A stretch of 64,000 nt of DNA from Dactylosporangium fulvum (GTDB lineage: Bacteria; Actinomycetota; Actinomycetes; Mycobacteriales; Micromonosporaceae): contig NZ_CP073720.1 of NCBI RefSeq assembly GCF_025137375.1, forward strand, positions 3,558,501-3,622,500, in the 5' to 3' direction. Each line of letters begins with the position of its first letter. The first letter of the stretch is position 1. Below the pieces are notes generated by a model, which saw nothing but the letters and a program-made list of their open reading frames with translations, did no database searches and was not told the DNA's origin. This document shows positions 50,860 to 58,844 of the stretch, piece by piece. A program made the position numbers and the translations under genes.

Positions 50860-51161
50860 CAGGCGCTGCCGAACCGGAACGAGTAGAAGCCGCCCTCGCT
50901 GCTGACACTGAACCCGAGGTGGTCGAGCCGGGCGATCTCCTCCCCGGTGAACGCCTCGTCGTCGGCCATCACGTTCAGGGTGTCGTGCTCGCAGTGCAGC
51001 GGGCTGATGTCGCTCGTGTGGTGCTTCGCGAGCAGGGTCAGACCCTCGATCAGGTCCGACCATGCGGGCGGCATGGTGGTCGCCGTGGCTGCCTCGGGCC
51101 GGGCGTCGGGGCGCGCCTGTTCACCCTCGGGTTCCTGGTGCTGGCCGTCTGCGTGGTCCAT
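50859..51161 (-). CDS. Hypothetical protein, 100 aa
   Basis: ATG 51161 in ATGA overlap with the previous gene; ATG 51075 is an alternative that drops a low-complexity N-terminus. WSDLIEGLTLLAKHHTSDIS, ADDEAFTGEEIARLDHLGFS, then GGFYSFRFGSA. Unknown. Confidence 0.7.
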   Translation of the reverse strand: MDHADGQHQEPEGEQARPDARPEAATATTMPPAWSDLIEGLTLLAKHHTSDISPLHCEHDTLNVMADDEAFTGEEIARLDHLGFSVSSEGGFYSFRFGSA

Positions 51162-51499
51162 CAGGCGGTCGTCTCGTTCGCCCGAAGCCCCACGGTCGGC
51201 GCCTCGCTGATGCCGCTCTCCCAGAACCGGTTCGCGACGTTCGTGACGCAGTAGTAGAACTCGGTCCGCGCCTCATCCGCGCCTCGCTGCCTGCCGAAGT
51301 GCCGGGCCACGTCGGCGGCGGCACCCATCGGCAGAGTCACCGCGACCATGCCGAGCTGGCCGGGAACCGAGGTGCCGTGCACGTCGAACTCCTGGTTCAG
51401 GCGCTCGACCACGTCGCGGGACAGCAGCAGGTAGAGGGTGGCCGGCGTCTCGTCCTCATCAAGGTCGATCCGAACGGCGCGGGCGGTCGGGTTGCTCAT
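51161..51499 (-). CDS. Hypothetical protein, 112 aa
   Basis: ATG 51499 after GAGGAGA. DEDETPATLYLLLSRDVVER, LGMVAVTLPMGAAADVARHF, TEFYYCVTNVANRFWESGIS. Alpha/beta; unknown. Confidence 0.73.
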   Translation of the reverse strand: MSNPTARAVRIDLDEDETPATLYLLLSRDVVERLNQEFDVHGTSVPGQLGMVAVTLPMGAAADVARHFGRQRGADEARTEFYYCVTNVANRFWESGISEAPTVGLRANETTA

Positions 51500-51508
51500 G
51501 AAGTCTCC

Positions 51509-51760
51509 TCAGATCTCGGTGACGGTGGTGCCGTACGGCAGCCAGTACGACGACGCGCCGCCGCGGTAGTAGTTGGTGGGTTCCTCGACGAGGTCGCCCC
51601 AGATGCCGCCGAGCAGGGCGGCCCGGCAGCGCGTCGCCTCGTAGCCGTGGTGGGCGGTCTGGATGAGGGCGACCCTGCCGTCGAACGTGACGCGGCGGCC
51701 GACAAGCGGGGTCAGGTCGGTGGTGGGGTCGAGCGTGACCGGGGCGGTGGTGACGGTCAT
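51509..51760 (-). CDS. Hypothetical protein, 83 aa
   Basis: ATG 51760 in ATGA overlap with the previous gene. TDLTPLVGRRVTFDGRVALI, GIWGDLVEEPTNYYRGGASS. Strand-rich. Confidence 0.72.
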   Translation of the reverse strand: MTVTTAPVTLDPTTDLTPLVGRRVTFDGRVALIQTAHHGYEATRCRAALLGGIWGDLVEEPTNYYRGGASSYWLPYGTTVTEI

Positions 51761-51918
51761 CAGAGACTCTCCGCACCGTCGGTCTCGACCCAGATGCCGC
51801 CGTTGTTGGACTGCGACTCGGTGTCCCACATGCGCTGGCCAATTGCTGCACGCTCGGTGTCGTGGGTGCCTTCGGCGTGGATGTCGATCTCAACGCGGAT
51901 CTTCACGGTGTCGCTCAT
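51760..51918 (-). CDS. Hypothetical protein, 52 aa; first gene of a leftward operon
   Basis: ATG 51918 after GAGGAGG. MSDTVKIRVEIDIHAEGTHD, MWDTESQSNNGGIWVETDGA. Paralogue of the gene at 50659. Divergent from a small HTH gene at 51991; its promoter lies in the operator-like 51919-51990 region. Confidence 0.72.
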   Translation of the reverse strand: MSDTVKIRVEIDIHAEGTHDTERAAIGQRMWDTESQSNNGGIWVETDGAESL

Positions 51919-51990
51919 CGGAACCTCCTCGGCTCTCGATCTTTATTCATAGTCACTGTGAATAGTCTAGCATCGGTTATCGTATTGACT
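51919..51990. promoter_or_regulatory. Divergent promoter/operator with GACTATGAAT repeats
   Basis: AT-rich for this genome. GACTATGAAT occurs at 51987-51996 (plus) and as its complement ATTCATAGTC at 51945-51954, with a further GTGAATAGTC. TATCGT at 51978-51983 is a -10 candidate seven bases before ATG 51991, again predicting a leaderless mRNA for the HTH gene, which may bind these repeats. Confidence 0.6.
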
Positions 51991-52191
51991 ATGAATTTGG
52001 ACGGCTACGTTCCCACTGAAGAGGCGGCCGAGATCCTCGGCGTCAAGGTGGCGTCCGTCTACCTCTATGTGCGACGGCTCGAAGGCTTCCCTCAGCCCAT
52101 CCACATCGGGCGCACCCTCATGTTCGAGAAAGCCGCCCTGCTCGCGTGGCGCGAGAAGCACCCACCACGCAGGCGCAAGACGGAGAGCTAG
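51991..52191 (+). CDS. Excisionase/AlpA-like MerR-type HTH protein
   Basis: 66 residues, ATG 51991. VPTEEAAEILGVKVASVYLY, VRRLEGFPQPIHIGRTLMFE, KAALLAWREKH is the winged HTH_17 layout of excisionases and AlpA-type regulators. It alone faces right within the leftward gene field and is divergent from the 51918 operon. It may act as Xis or as control protein of the element. Confidence 0.85.
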   Translation: MNLDGYVPTEEAAEILGVKVASVYLYVRRLEGFPQPIHIGRTLMFEKAALLAWREKHPPRRRKTES

Positions 52192-52271
52192 CGCCGCTCC
52201 GTCCCCGCCCACCACACGAGGCACCACCGCGACCCGCACACGTCGCAGCGGCGGAACAGGCGCCGGATCAC
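52188..52271 (-). CDS. 27-residue CxxC protein
   Basis: GTG 52271 overlaps the previous stop (GTGA). RRLFRRCDVCGSRWCLVWWA: one CxxC plus a third Cys, basic and Trp-rich. Plausible last gene of the operon from 61058, or a chance frame. Confidence 0.42.
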   Translation of the reverse strand: MIRRLFRRCDVCGSRWCLVWWAGTERR

Positions 52272-52621
52272 AACGGCCTCCCGAACGCCCGGCAGCCCAA
52301 CGTAGACCCGTCCAGGTCCCGCACCACGTGGTGCGGCACCAGCAGATCGCAGCGGTGCCGGTTCACCATGGCGACCGGGCGCGAGACGACCAGCCACACG
52401 CCCGGCCCAGGCTCCGGCAGGCCCTCACCACCGCCGAACCGGATGTCGACGACCGGCACCCCGTCGACCGGACGGGCCGCACCGAGCTCCGTCTCACCGA
52501 GGCGCGGCGGCCGGTCGTAGGCGGGTAGGACCACGAGCGGGTCGACGGTGCCGGGCACGATCCGGTCCGGGCAGTCCGCCGGGTAGATGTGCATGGGGTG
52601 CGGGGTCAGGTTGACGATCAC
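52268..52621 (-). CDS. Hypothetical 'NLTPHP' protein, 117 aa
   Basis: GTG 52621. Begins VIVNLTPHPMHIYPADCPDR, a start typical of a protein group I recall from actinophages and actinobacterial elements, then VDIRFGGGEGLPEPGPGVWL, RDLDGSTLGCRAFGRPL. Function unknown. Coupled to both neighbours by 4-bp overlaps. Confidence 0.76.
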   Translation of the reverse strand: MIVNLTPHPMHIYPADCPDRIVPGTVDPLVVLPAYDRPPRLGETELGAARPVDGVPVVDIRFGGGEGLPEPGPGVWLVVSRPVAMVNRHRCDLLVPHHVVRDLDGSTLGCRAFGRPL

Positions 52622-52884
52622 GCCTTCTCCTTGGTCATCTCGGCACGGCAGAACACGCTGTGCCCGTTCGGCAGCGTGTGGGCCGCGTCCATCGGCGTGC
52701 AGCACGGCACGTCGACCTCCTCGACGGCCGCGGCCGCCGCGTCAAGCTCGTCGGCGAAGTAGTCGGCGGGGTCCACGCCGAGGTACTCGCGCATGTCGGT
52801 GTCGCGGAGCGTGAAGCCGGTCGACTCAAACCAGCGCTCCTGCTCACGGCGGACCAGCGCCTGCAGCCGCTCCTCGCGAGTCAC
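52618..52884 (-). CDS. Hypothetical protein, 88 aa
   Basis: GTG 52884. TREERLQALVRREQERWFES, ADYFADELDAAAAAVEEVDV, PCCTPMDAAHTLPNGHSVFC. Helical with a Cys-rich end. Confidence 0.72.
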   Translation of the reverse strand: MTREERLQALVRREQERWFESTGFTLRDTDMREYLGVDPADYFADELDAAAAAVEEVDVPCCTPMDAAHTLPNGHSVFCRAEMTKEKA

Positions 52885-53255
52885 GGCCGCCGCCCGAGGA
52901 GCGCCCGCGCGATCGTGAACGCCGCCGCCTTGTCCGCCAGCGCCACCGGCCCCTCGCCGCGCGCCTCCTGGCCCGGCACCTGCCGCTCCAGACGCTTCAC
53001 GACGGACTCCAGCCACCCCGCAAGCTCCAGACCGGCGTACGGGCTGAACGCGGCCAGATAGTCGCCGATCTCCCCGCCGAGCATGTTGTCGCATGCTCGA
53101 CCCCAGTCGTCGGTGTACGAGAAGTTCTCACCGGTGGTGAACTCGCGCAGCGCGACCTCGGCCCGCGACCGGACCTTGATCGCCGCCATGCGCAGCTCAA
53201 GCAGCGGATCGTCAGCGAGACGGGCCAACAGCCCGTCAGTCACAGCAGTGGTCAT
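52881..53255 (-). CDS. Hypothetical helical protein, 124 aa
   Basis: ATG 53255 after GAGGA. DGLLARLADDPLLELRMAAI, SYTDDWGRACDNMLGGEIGD, LESVVKRLERQVPGQEARGE. Overlaps the next gene by 4 bp. Unknown. Confidence 0.73.
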   Translation of the reverse strand: MTTAVTDGLLARLADDPLLELRMAAIKVRSRAEVALREFTTGENFSYTDDWGRACDNMLGGEIGDYLAAFSPYAGLELAGWLESVVKRLERQVPGQEARGEGPVALADKAAAFTIARALLGRRP

Positions 53256-53265
53256 GTCGGCCTCC

Positions 53266-53733
53266 TCAGCCATAGCTCGGGAAAACAAGCCACCGCGGCC
53301 CGTCCTGGATCGGGGTGATCCCGAGCGCCTCCACCGCAGCGGTGCACCGCTCGAACCACTCGTGCGGCGCCTGCTCCATGCCGAACAGGTCGAGGACCAT
53401 CGCGTCGGCCCACTCCACCCGCTTGTGCGAACCCGTGGCGACCAGCATCCAGCCGGGGTACTCGTGGTGGCCCGACCGCTGAATCTCCACGCCGAGGCCC
53501 TTCTCCACCTCGCGGCGGCGCCGGTACCAGTCGGGCTTGCCCTCGTCGCGGGCCTCGGTGAACCCGGCAGCGACGATGAGCCTGTCGGTTGCGTCCTGCT
53601 CAAACGCGTAGCCGCCTTCAGTCCAGTCGAAGTCGAAGGTGCCGTACTCGGCGGCGCCGGCGAGCTTCCAGCCGCCTTCCTTGCCGCCGAGGTTGTAGCC
53701 GTAGGCGATGTGGGCGTACGGGGAAGATCCCAT
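53266..53733 (-). CDS. Hypothetical protein, 155 aa
   Basis: ATG 53733 after AAGGAGAA. MGSSPYAHIAYGYNLGGKEG, FDFDWTEGGYAFEQDATDRL, MEQAPHEWFERCTAAVEALG. Aromatic-rich alpha/beta protein, a type often found in actinophage early regions. Not named. Confidence 0.76.
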   Translation of the reverse strand: MGSSPYAHIAYGYNLGGKEGGWKLAGAAEYGTFDFDWTEGGYAFEQDATDRLIVAAGFTEARDEGKPDWYRRRREVEKGLGVEIQRSGHHEYPGWMLVATGSHKRVEWADAMVLDLFGMEQAPHEWFERCTAAVEALGITPIQDGPRWLVFPSYG

Positions 53734-53749
53734 GGTCAGTTCTCCTTCG

Positions 53750-53986
53750 TCAGGCGTGGTGCACGTACATGCACGGCACGCACGAGCAGCAGTTCGGGCA
53801 GTGATCACAGTCGGACCCGTCGAACGTGTCGTCCGGGTCGTAGTCCTCGTCGTATGAGGGCCGCGGGAAGTAGCACTGGCAGCCGTTCTCGCAGCAGTCG
53901 TCACCGTCGTCTGGGGTGGCTTCGGCGCGGGCAGTGCCGGCCTCGACGAGGGCGTCGACGTCGATCGGGTCGGTCGGGTTGGCCAT
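53750..53986 (-). CDS. Cys/Asp-rich protein, 78 aa
   Basis: ATG 53986 after GAGAG. DDGDDCCENGCQCYFPRPSY, DEDYDPDDTFDGSDCDHCPN, CCSCVPCMYVHHA: ten Cys plus His, very acidic. Likely binds zinc or another metal. Confidence 0.74.
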   Translation of the reverse strand: MANPTDPIDVDALVEAGTARAEATPDDGDDCCENGCQCYFPRPSYDEDYDPDDTFDGSDCDHCPNCCSCVPCMYVHHA

Positions 53987-53988
53987 GG

Positions 53989-54228
53989 TCAGCTCTCCTT
54001 CGTCTCGGGGTTGATCTCGTACGTGACGGGCCCGTTCAGGTCGATGCCGTCCCACAGCGGCTTACCGGCCACGACCACAGCCATCGCCGACCGCTCCAGC
54101 CGCAGCACGTCGGACGGCACCACCACACCCTCGTCGAGGGCGGCCAGCACCCCGTCGACGGCGGCACGATGGTCGTGTAGGGCACGGCGCAGCCGCAGCG
54201 CCTGCACCTGGCGTTCGAGGGCATTCAT
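53989..54228 (-). CDS. Hypothetical protein, 79 aa
   Basis: ATG 54228 after AAGGAG. LERQVQALRLRRALHDHRAA, VDGVLAALDEGVVVPSDVLR. Helical; a hydrophobic middle, then YEINPETKES. Unknown. Confidence 0.7.
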   Translation of the reverse strand: MNALERQVQALRLRRALHDHRAAVDGVLAALDEGVVVPSDVLRLERSAMAVVVAGKPLWDGIDLNGPVTYEINPETKES

Positions 54229-54491
54229 CGGGGCTCCTTCGCAGGCTCAGAGTCGGGGAAGTGGTTCACGTGCTCAACGAACCGCTGCGCCCGGGCCGCG
54301 GCCTGCTCGAACACGGCGACCGTCGTGCGCCAGGTGGGCCGCCACCGCGTCCGGGACAGCGGCCCATACCGTTCGGTCACCAGCCAGCCGAGCAGGACCG
54401 GCCGGATCGACACCTCGGCCAGCAGCGTCCGGCGGTGCACGCCACCGGCCGTCGTCGTGATCGTGTGCGTCACCGTGGTCCGGGCGGTCAT
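54225..54491 (-). CDS. Hypothetical protein, 88 aa
   Basis: ATG 54491. TTVTHTITTTAGGVHRRTLL, PVLLGWLVTERYGPLSRTRW, then a helix AVFEQAAARAQRFVEHVNHF. Overlaps neighbours by 4 bp. Confidence 0.7.
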   Translation of the reverse strand: MTARTTVTHTITTTAGGVHRRTLLAEVSIRPVLLGWLVTERYGPLSRTRWRPTWRTTVAVFEQAAARAQRFVEHVNHFPDSEPAKEPR

Positions 54492-55417
54492 GCCGCCGCC
54501 CCCGGCTTCAACACGTAGTCGCGCGGCCCGGCGTCGCCCTGGCCCCGGACATGTCCGGAAATCCAGAATTTGCCCTCGTACTTGCCGAAGAGCTTGCCGC
54601 GGTTGTAGCGCTCGCCGTAGTGCGACCAGTGGCCCCGAACCGGGCTCAGTGCAGTCTCGGACGCGTCGATCGGCCGGGCAGCACCCGACTTGGCACGGTG
54701 CTTTCCGGGTGGCCGGACCACGATCGTCTGCACCGTCACCCCGGTCCGGGCCAGCCGGCGGCGCTGAGGCCGCGGCCGCGACGGCTCGGCGATGTCGACA
54801 TTCGAGGCGTTGAGGAAGTTCAACGCGGCGCCGACCATCACTGTCGCCGTGTCCCACACCTCCGTGTTCGGATCACCGATTGCATGCGCCTCGCCGAACA
54901 CGCCACGCTTGTGCATGAGCGCCACCCAGTTGATGTCGGCGATCGACCCGTCCTCGTGGATCGCGTGGCGCAACAGGTGGCATGGTCCCGACGTCGGCAG
55001 ATACCGGCCGTCCCCGGACCGGCCACCGATCCAGATCGACGTCTCAGCGATCCATCGGACCCGGGCCCATTCGACGTCGTTGTCGGTCATCCAGTTGTCC
55101 CACGACGGCGCCGAACCATCCCAGTCCACGCGGAGCACCTGCAGGGCGTTGACGTTGCCGAACTGGTTCACGTAGCACAGGAACGCGTTCTCCCACGGCG
55201 GCACGATGCTCGGATAATCGTCGTACAGGGCGACGCCCTTGCCGGCCTTCATGTAGCCGTCGTAGATGGCAGTGCAGTCGACAACCGGCTGTGGCACCTG
55301 CGCCTGCTCGAGGAGCTTCAGGCTGGAGCGGAGGCCCATCTCGTCGAACGCCGCGGGGTGGTTGACTCGGCCGGCGCGGATGTCGGCGATGACCTCGGCG
55401 ATCGGCTCGGCGGTCAT
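54488..55417 (-). CDS. Hypothetical protein, 309 aa; largest of the small-gene field
   Basis: ATG 55417. DEMGLRSSLKLLEQAQVPQP, VPPWENAFLCYVNQFGNVNA, RSGDGRYLPTSGPCHLLRHA, then basic Arg/Pro-rich PRPQRRRLARTGVTVQTIVV and HWSHYGERYNRGKLFGKYEG near the end. The last part resembles a C-terminal box seen in actinophage proteins of unknown function (KFWISGHVRG). Two-domain layout with a basic linker. No enzymatic motif recognised. Confidence 0.76.
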   Translation of the reverse strand: MTAEPIAEVIADIRAGRVNHPAAFDEMGLRSSLKLLEQAQVPQPVVDCTAIYDGYMKAGKGVALYDDYPSIVPPWENAFLCYVNQFGNVNALQVLRVDWDGSAPSWDNWMTDNDVEWARVRWIAETSIWIGGRSGDGRYLPTSGPCHLLRHAIHEDGSIADINWVALMHKRGVFGEAHAIGDPNTEVWDTATVMVGAALNFLNASNVDIAEPSRPRPQRRRLARTGVTVQTIVVRPPGKHRAKSGAARPIDASETALSPVRGHWSHYGERYNRGKLFGKYEGKFWISGHVRGQGDAGPRDYVLKPGAAA

Positions 55418-55626
55418 CCGGCCGCCTCCGCCCGCCACGCGCGTTCCCGGCGGTCCTCCTCGCGCCGCCGCGCCTGGGCCGCCTGCGCCGCGGTCGCTGC
55501 CCCATGGCCCGGGCCGGTGTGCTCCCGCTCCCACAGTGCCGCGATCGTCTCGGCAGCCGCCGGCGGCGTCGACCGGGCATGCAGCGCGCTGCCACACAGG
55601 CAGTGGCGGGTCTCCTTCGCGGTCAC
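55414..55626 (-). CDS. Hypothetical protein, 70 aa
   Basis: GTG 55626. TRHCLCGSALHARSTPPAAA, ETIAALWEREHTGPGH, then a basic helix AQARRREEDRRERAWRAEA. N-terminal CxC plus later His could bind zinc. Confidence 0.7.
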   Translation of the reverse strand: MTAKETRHCLCGSALHARSTPPAAAETIAALWEREHTGPGHGAATAAQAAQARRREEDRRERAWRAEAAG

Positions 55627-55922
55627 CGGGACACCTCGTGCGTGGCCAGCCCGATCTGCCGGGCGATCTCGTCGAGGTCGTGGCCGCCGTGCGGCGCCCC
55701 GTCCTCGTCGGGGCCGAAGTCGTCCATGCCGAACCCGAACGCGACCAGCCTGCCGCCGACGACCGTGGCGATGCTGAAGTCGTCGTGGTCCAACGCCTCG
55801 ACGCCGAGCCGGATCGCCTCGGCCCGGTCCTGGTGCTCGATGCCGTTACAGTCGTAGACGACCTCGTAGTCGGCGGGAGTCCCGACGATCTGCTGCTTCA
55901 CGACGACGAACATCGTGGTCAT
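55623..55922 (-). CDS. Hypothetical protein, 99 aa
   Basis: ATG 55922. MFVVVKQQIVGTPADYEVVY, AEAIRLGVEALDHDDFSIAT, GFGMDDFGPDEDGAPHGGHD. Strand-helix-strand protein of unknown role. Confidence 0.73.
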   Translation of the reverse strand: MTTMFVVVKQQIVGTPADYEVVYDCNGIEHQDRAEAIRLGVEALDHDDFSIATVVGGRLVAFGFGMDDFGPDEDGAPHGGHDLDEIARQIGLATHEVSR

Positions 55923-56305
55923 CCAGCCGCCTCCCGTAGCTCCTTGGCGCACGCCGTCAACTTCTCGGCCGCCTGCCACAGCGTCAGCGTCTCTTGGTCG
56001 TCGCTCGACCCTGCGGACATGCCGTACAGGTAGCCGATGGCCTCCTTCCAGCCCTGGGCGTGCTCGTCGCGGGCGTGCTGCGCCATCCGTTCCACGTCCT
56101 GCCGCAGCTGCTCCACCTCGGACAGCGCGTCGACGGGCACCAGCCGGAACGCCTCGTACGCGTCCGACCAGCCGTGCTCGGTCGCGGTCCGGCGACGCTC
56201 GGCCACACGCCGCTCGGCCTCGGCCAAGTCGGTGTAGGCGACGACAGCGAGGGTCTCGATGTTGCCGCGCTCGTCCGTGTGGACGATCACGAAACGGTCC
56301 GTCAC
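55919..56305 (-). CDS. Hypothetical protein, 128 aa
   Basis: GTG 56305. FVIVHTDERGNIETLAVVAY, TDLAEAERRVAERRRTATEH, QLRQDVERMAQHARDEHAQG. A beta hairpin and long charged helices. Unknown. Confidence 0.72.
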   Translation of the reverse strand: MTDRFVIVHTDERGNIETLAVVAYTDLAEAERRVAERRRTATEHGWSDAYEAFRLVPVDALSEVEQLRQDVERMAQHARDEHAQGWKEAIGYLYGMSAGSSDDQETLTLWQAAEKLTACAKELREAAG

Positions 56306-56502
56306 CGGGCACCACCCTCCGGCTCGGCCGGCGGCCACGCACCGGCGGCAACCTGCGCGGCCCGCTGCTGCCGCAGCGCGGTCAGCCACTCCCGGTGCCG
56401 GTCCGCGTCCCGGCACGCCTTCTGCGCGTCCCTGAGGCGGGCGTCGATCGCCTCCAGCGAGGCGTGCTCCGCGAACCCGGCCCGGTTGAAGTCCGCGGTC
56501 AC
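56302..56502 (-). CDS. Hypothetical protein, 66 aa
   Basis: GTG 56502. FAEHASLEAIDARLRDAQKA, CRDADRHREWLTALRQQRAA: one long helical hairpin. Overlaps neighbours by 4 bp. Confidence 0.68.
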   Translation of the reverse strand: MTADFNRAGFAEHASLEAIDARLRDAQKACRDADRHREWLTALRQQRAAQVAAGAWPPAEPEGGAR

Positions 56503-56663
56503 CGCGCCTCCCCAGCCTTGACCCGCAGCCGCCGCACCTCGGCCTGGATCTGCCCGTGCAGCTCCTCCCAACGCTCCTGTGCGCCCCGGGTGCCCTCAAC
56601 GTGCAGGGCGGCGCACGCGTCCTCGTAGTGGGCGAGGAGCCGGTCGAACTCGTCGACTGTCAC
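56499..56663 (-). CDS. Hypothetical protein, 54 aa
   Basis: GTG 56663. VDEFDRLLAHYEDACAALHV, QERWEELHGQIQAEVRRLRV. All-helical. Bridges the two coupled neighbours with 4-bp overlaps on each side, which supports it being real despite its size. Confidence 0.65.
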   Translation of the reverse strand: MTVDEFDRLLAHYEDACAALHVEGTRGAQERWEELHGQIQAEVRRLRVKAGEAR

Positions 56664-57085
56664 CGCGCCACCTCCTCACGCAGCACCTGACGGGCCACCC
56701 GAACGACCTCCATCAGGTCGGCGAAATGCGCCAGCTGCGGCTCCGCCATCCGGCCGCGACGCAGCACGTCGTCGAGGGCCGCCATCGCGTCCGCAGACCG
56801 CTCGAACAGCACCGCAAGAGCCATACCGACCGGCGGGTGCATGAGCGCCGCATACTCAACGTCAGCGTCCGCTCGCGCGAACTCGGCCGGCGTCTCAGTG
56901 CTGGTCTGCAACGCGCACGGCGTCACCAGGTCGTCGCCGGTCGGACCGTTGATCCGCCACGTGTGGCCGTCGTCCCAGCCGTGCGACCACGACTCCACCG
57001 TCCACGGCGAAGGAGTTGTTGCGGCGGCGAGCTCCCGGACGTGCTTGGCGGCACGGCGGAGCAGGCCGGGATGGTCTGGGGTCAC
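56660..57085 (-). CDS. Hypothetical protein, 141 aa
   Basis: GTG 57085. HPGLLRRAAKHVRELAAATT, PSPWTVESWSHGWDDGHTWR, ADADVEYAALMHPPVGMALA. The PSPW...H-W middle followed by a helical C-terminus resembles a group of actinophage proteins in general layout (often annotated only as hypothetical). Confidence 0.73.
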   Translation of the reverse strand: MTPDHPGLLRRAAKHVRELAAATTPSPWTVESWSHGWDDGHTWRINGPTGDDLVTPCALQTSTETPAEFARADADVEYAALMHPPVGMALAVLFERSADAMAALDDVLRRGRMAEPQLAHFADLMEVVRVARQVLREEVAR

Positions 57086-57543
57086 GATGTCGCCTCCAAA
57101 GCGAACCTGGCCCCGACCGCACGGCCGACCGTGACCACCGGCAGACACGGCCACGCGCCGCCACAGCCGCCGCAGTACGGCGTCTCGCACCCGCACTCGC
57201 CGGCGAAGATCGGACCGTCCTCGCCGAACCCGTGGAACACCTCGCCGGTGCCACCGCACGACCCACAGGTGCCCGTCGGCGACGGCGTCGGGCCTGGCGC
57301 CTCATGCCGCCAGTGACCGCCGAGCAGCTCCTCCAACGCCTCGATCGAGGTGTACAGGCGCAGGTGCACGTCGGTCAGCACTGCCGGTGCGGCACCGACC
57401 AGTTCGATCCGCCACCGGCCAAGCCGCTGCGCCACATCACGAGCCTCGGAGCCGTGCGCGGGGCACGCCTCCTCGAATGCTGGCGGGCTCGACGCGAACG
57501 GGTCCGTGCAGGTGCACGAGTCTTCCCAACTGAAGCCGGTCAC
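57082..57543 (-). CDS. DnaJ-type zinc-finger-containing hypothetical protein, 153 aa
   Basis: GTG 57543. An N-terminal Cys cluster (WEDSCTCTDPFASSPPAFEE), a helical middle (TSIEALEELLGGHWRHE) and a C-terminal CGSCGGTGEVFHGFGEDGP with CGCETPYCGGCGG, i.e. CxxCxGxG repeats like the DnaJ cysteine-rich domain. Probably a zinc-binding adaptor. Overlaps neighbours by 4 bp. Confidence 0.75.
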   Translation of the reverse strand: MTGFSWEDSCTCTDPFASSPPAFEEACPAHGSEARDVAQRLGRWRIELVGAAPAVLTDVHLRLYTSIEALEELLGGHWRHEAPGPTPSPTGTCGSCGGTGEVFHGFGEDGPIFAGECGCETPYCGGCGGAWPCLPVVTVGRAVGARFALEATS

Positions 57544-57989
57544 TCGGCACCGCCCCGGGCGTCGATCACCGCGGCGGTCGCCGCCGCGGTCCGCTGGCGC
57601 ATCATCTCGCCCACACCCGCCAGTTCGGCCGGGGTGAACGCGTCGCGTCCGGCCTCCGGCGCCAGCACCGCAACGATCGCGGGCGGGTTCTCGTGGTCGT
57701 CGACCCGGGCCTCGAAGACCGCGTCAGTACGGCTGTACCGGCCCGCCTGCCACACGTCGGAGGTGTAGCCGGCCCGGTTCGGTCGCCACCACTGGTGGTA
57801 CCGGTTCGACCACAGCAGGTGCGGCAGGCCGTCCAGCGGGTCCGTGTCGGGAAGGTTCCGCCAGTAGGTGCCGACGCCGTTGAAGTGCAGGTCGTCATCG
57901 TGCGGCGGCAACACGCAGGTGAAGTCGCCGATCGCGGTCGTCGCCGGGTCGCCGCAGACCTGCGGCGCGGTGTCGGTGGTCGTGGCCAT
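57540..57989 (-). CDS. Hypothetical protein, 149 aa
   Basis: ATG 57989 after GAAAGGA. VCGDPATTAIGDFTCVLPPH, DDDLHFNGVGTYWRNLPDTD, RYHQWWRPNRAGYTSDVWQA. Aromatic-rich, soluble. Unknown. Confidence 0.74.
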   Translation of the reverse strand: MATTTDTAPQVCGDPATTAIGDFTCVLPPHDDDLHFNGVGTYWRNLPDTDPLDGLPHLLWSNRYHQWWRPNRAGYTSDVWQAGRYSRTDAVFEARVDDHENPPAIVAVLAPEAGRDAFTPAELAGVGEMMRQRTAAATAAVIDARGGAE

Positions 57990-58039
57990 CGTGGGTCCTT
58001 TCGGTGGAGTCAAAGGGTGGTCGTTCGGCTGACCCGCCG

Positions 58040-58339
58040 CTACGCGGGCACCCACTCGCGGAGAATCGCGTCGACCTCGGCTTCGAGCCGGTCGTACTCG
58101 CGGTTGAAGTCGGCGTTCGACGCCCCGTCGGGCAGCACCCAGTAGATGAGCACCTGCACGAGCAAGTCCGGGTCGAGCGGCGCGTCCACAACATGCGGCG
58201 GCAGCCAGTCGCCGATGTTGTTCCAGCCGGCCTCGCAGACGACCTTCACGTTGCGGCCACACTTCGCCCGGCACGGGCAGAGCCGGTCGGGCAGAACGCT
58301 CCACGCCTCGACGACGTGAGCAGGGATCGGGTTGGGCAT
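58040..58339 (-). CDS. Hypothetical protein, 99 aa
   Basis: ATG 58339 after AAAGGAGA. LPDRLCPCRAKCGRNVKVVC, EAGWNNIGDWLPPHVVDAPL, then acidic helices FNREYDRLEAEVDAILREW. Four Cys early. Confidence 0.73.
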   Translation of the reverse strand: MPNPIPAHVVEAWSVLPDRLCPCRAKCGRNVKVVCEAGWNNIGDWLPPHVVDAPLDPDLLVQVLIYWVLPDGASNADFNREYDRLEAEVDAILREWVPA

Positions 58340-58358
58340 GTCGGTCTCCTTTCGGGGG

Positions 58359-58844
58359 TCAGAGGGTGGTCTGGGTGAACGGTGCGACGAGCAGCCCGGC
58401 CGCGTCGAGTTCGGCCGCCAGGTCGGCAGCGGCCCGCTCGTAGTCGGCCGCGGTGTAGCAGCCCGGCGGCGTCGCCACCTGCCGCCACCGGACGACCGCC
58501 GCCACATCAGCCGCGGCCGTGGTGTCCTCGCGCGGGAAACCGCCAGCCAGCAGGCCCTTCAGGTCCAGCTCGGCGACGAGGCGGGCCGCCTCGGACGGGA
58601 ACGACAGGCGCGGCGCGACGATCTCCGTGGCGCGGGCGATCACATCCGGGCTGGTTGTCGCGTTGATGCCGTAGACGGCGCGGAGATGCTGGCGGGCCCG
58701 CCACACGGCACCCTCGCGGGTGAGCTCGTAGTCGCTGTCGTGTGGACCGACGCGGGGAAAGTGGCGGCAGTAGCGGTAGCCGAGACCGTCTGGGCGGACG
58801 GTGATCACGGGCGGGGTAGCGACGTTCGCGCGGGTCGTGGTCAC
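58359..58844 (-). CDS. Hypothetical protein, 161 aa
   Basis: GTG 58844. PDGLGYRYCRHFPRVGPHDS, YELTREGAVWRARQHLRAVY, SEAARLVAELDLKGLLAGGF, YTAADYERAAADLAAELDAA. Two helical segments with a related AELD pattern suggest an internal repeat. Unknown. Confidence 0.72.
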   Translation of the reverse strand: MTTTRANVATPPVITVRPDGLGYRYCRHFPRVGPHDSDYELTREGAVWRARQHLRAVYGINATTSPDVIARATEIVAPRLSFPSEAARLVAELDLKGLLAGGFPREDTTAAADVAAVVRWRQVATPPGCYTAADYERAAADLAAELDAAGLLVAPFTQTTL

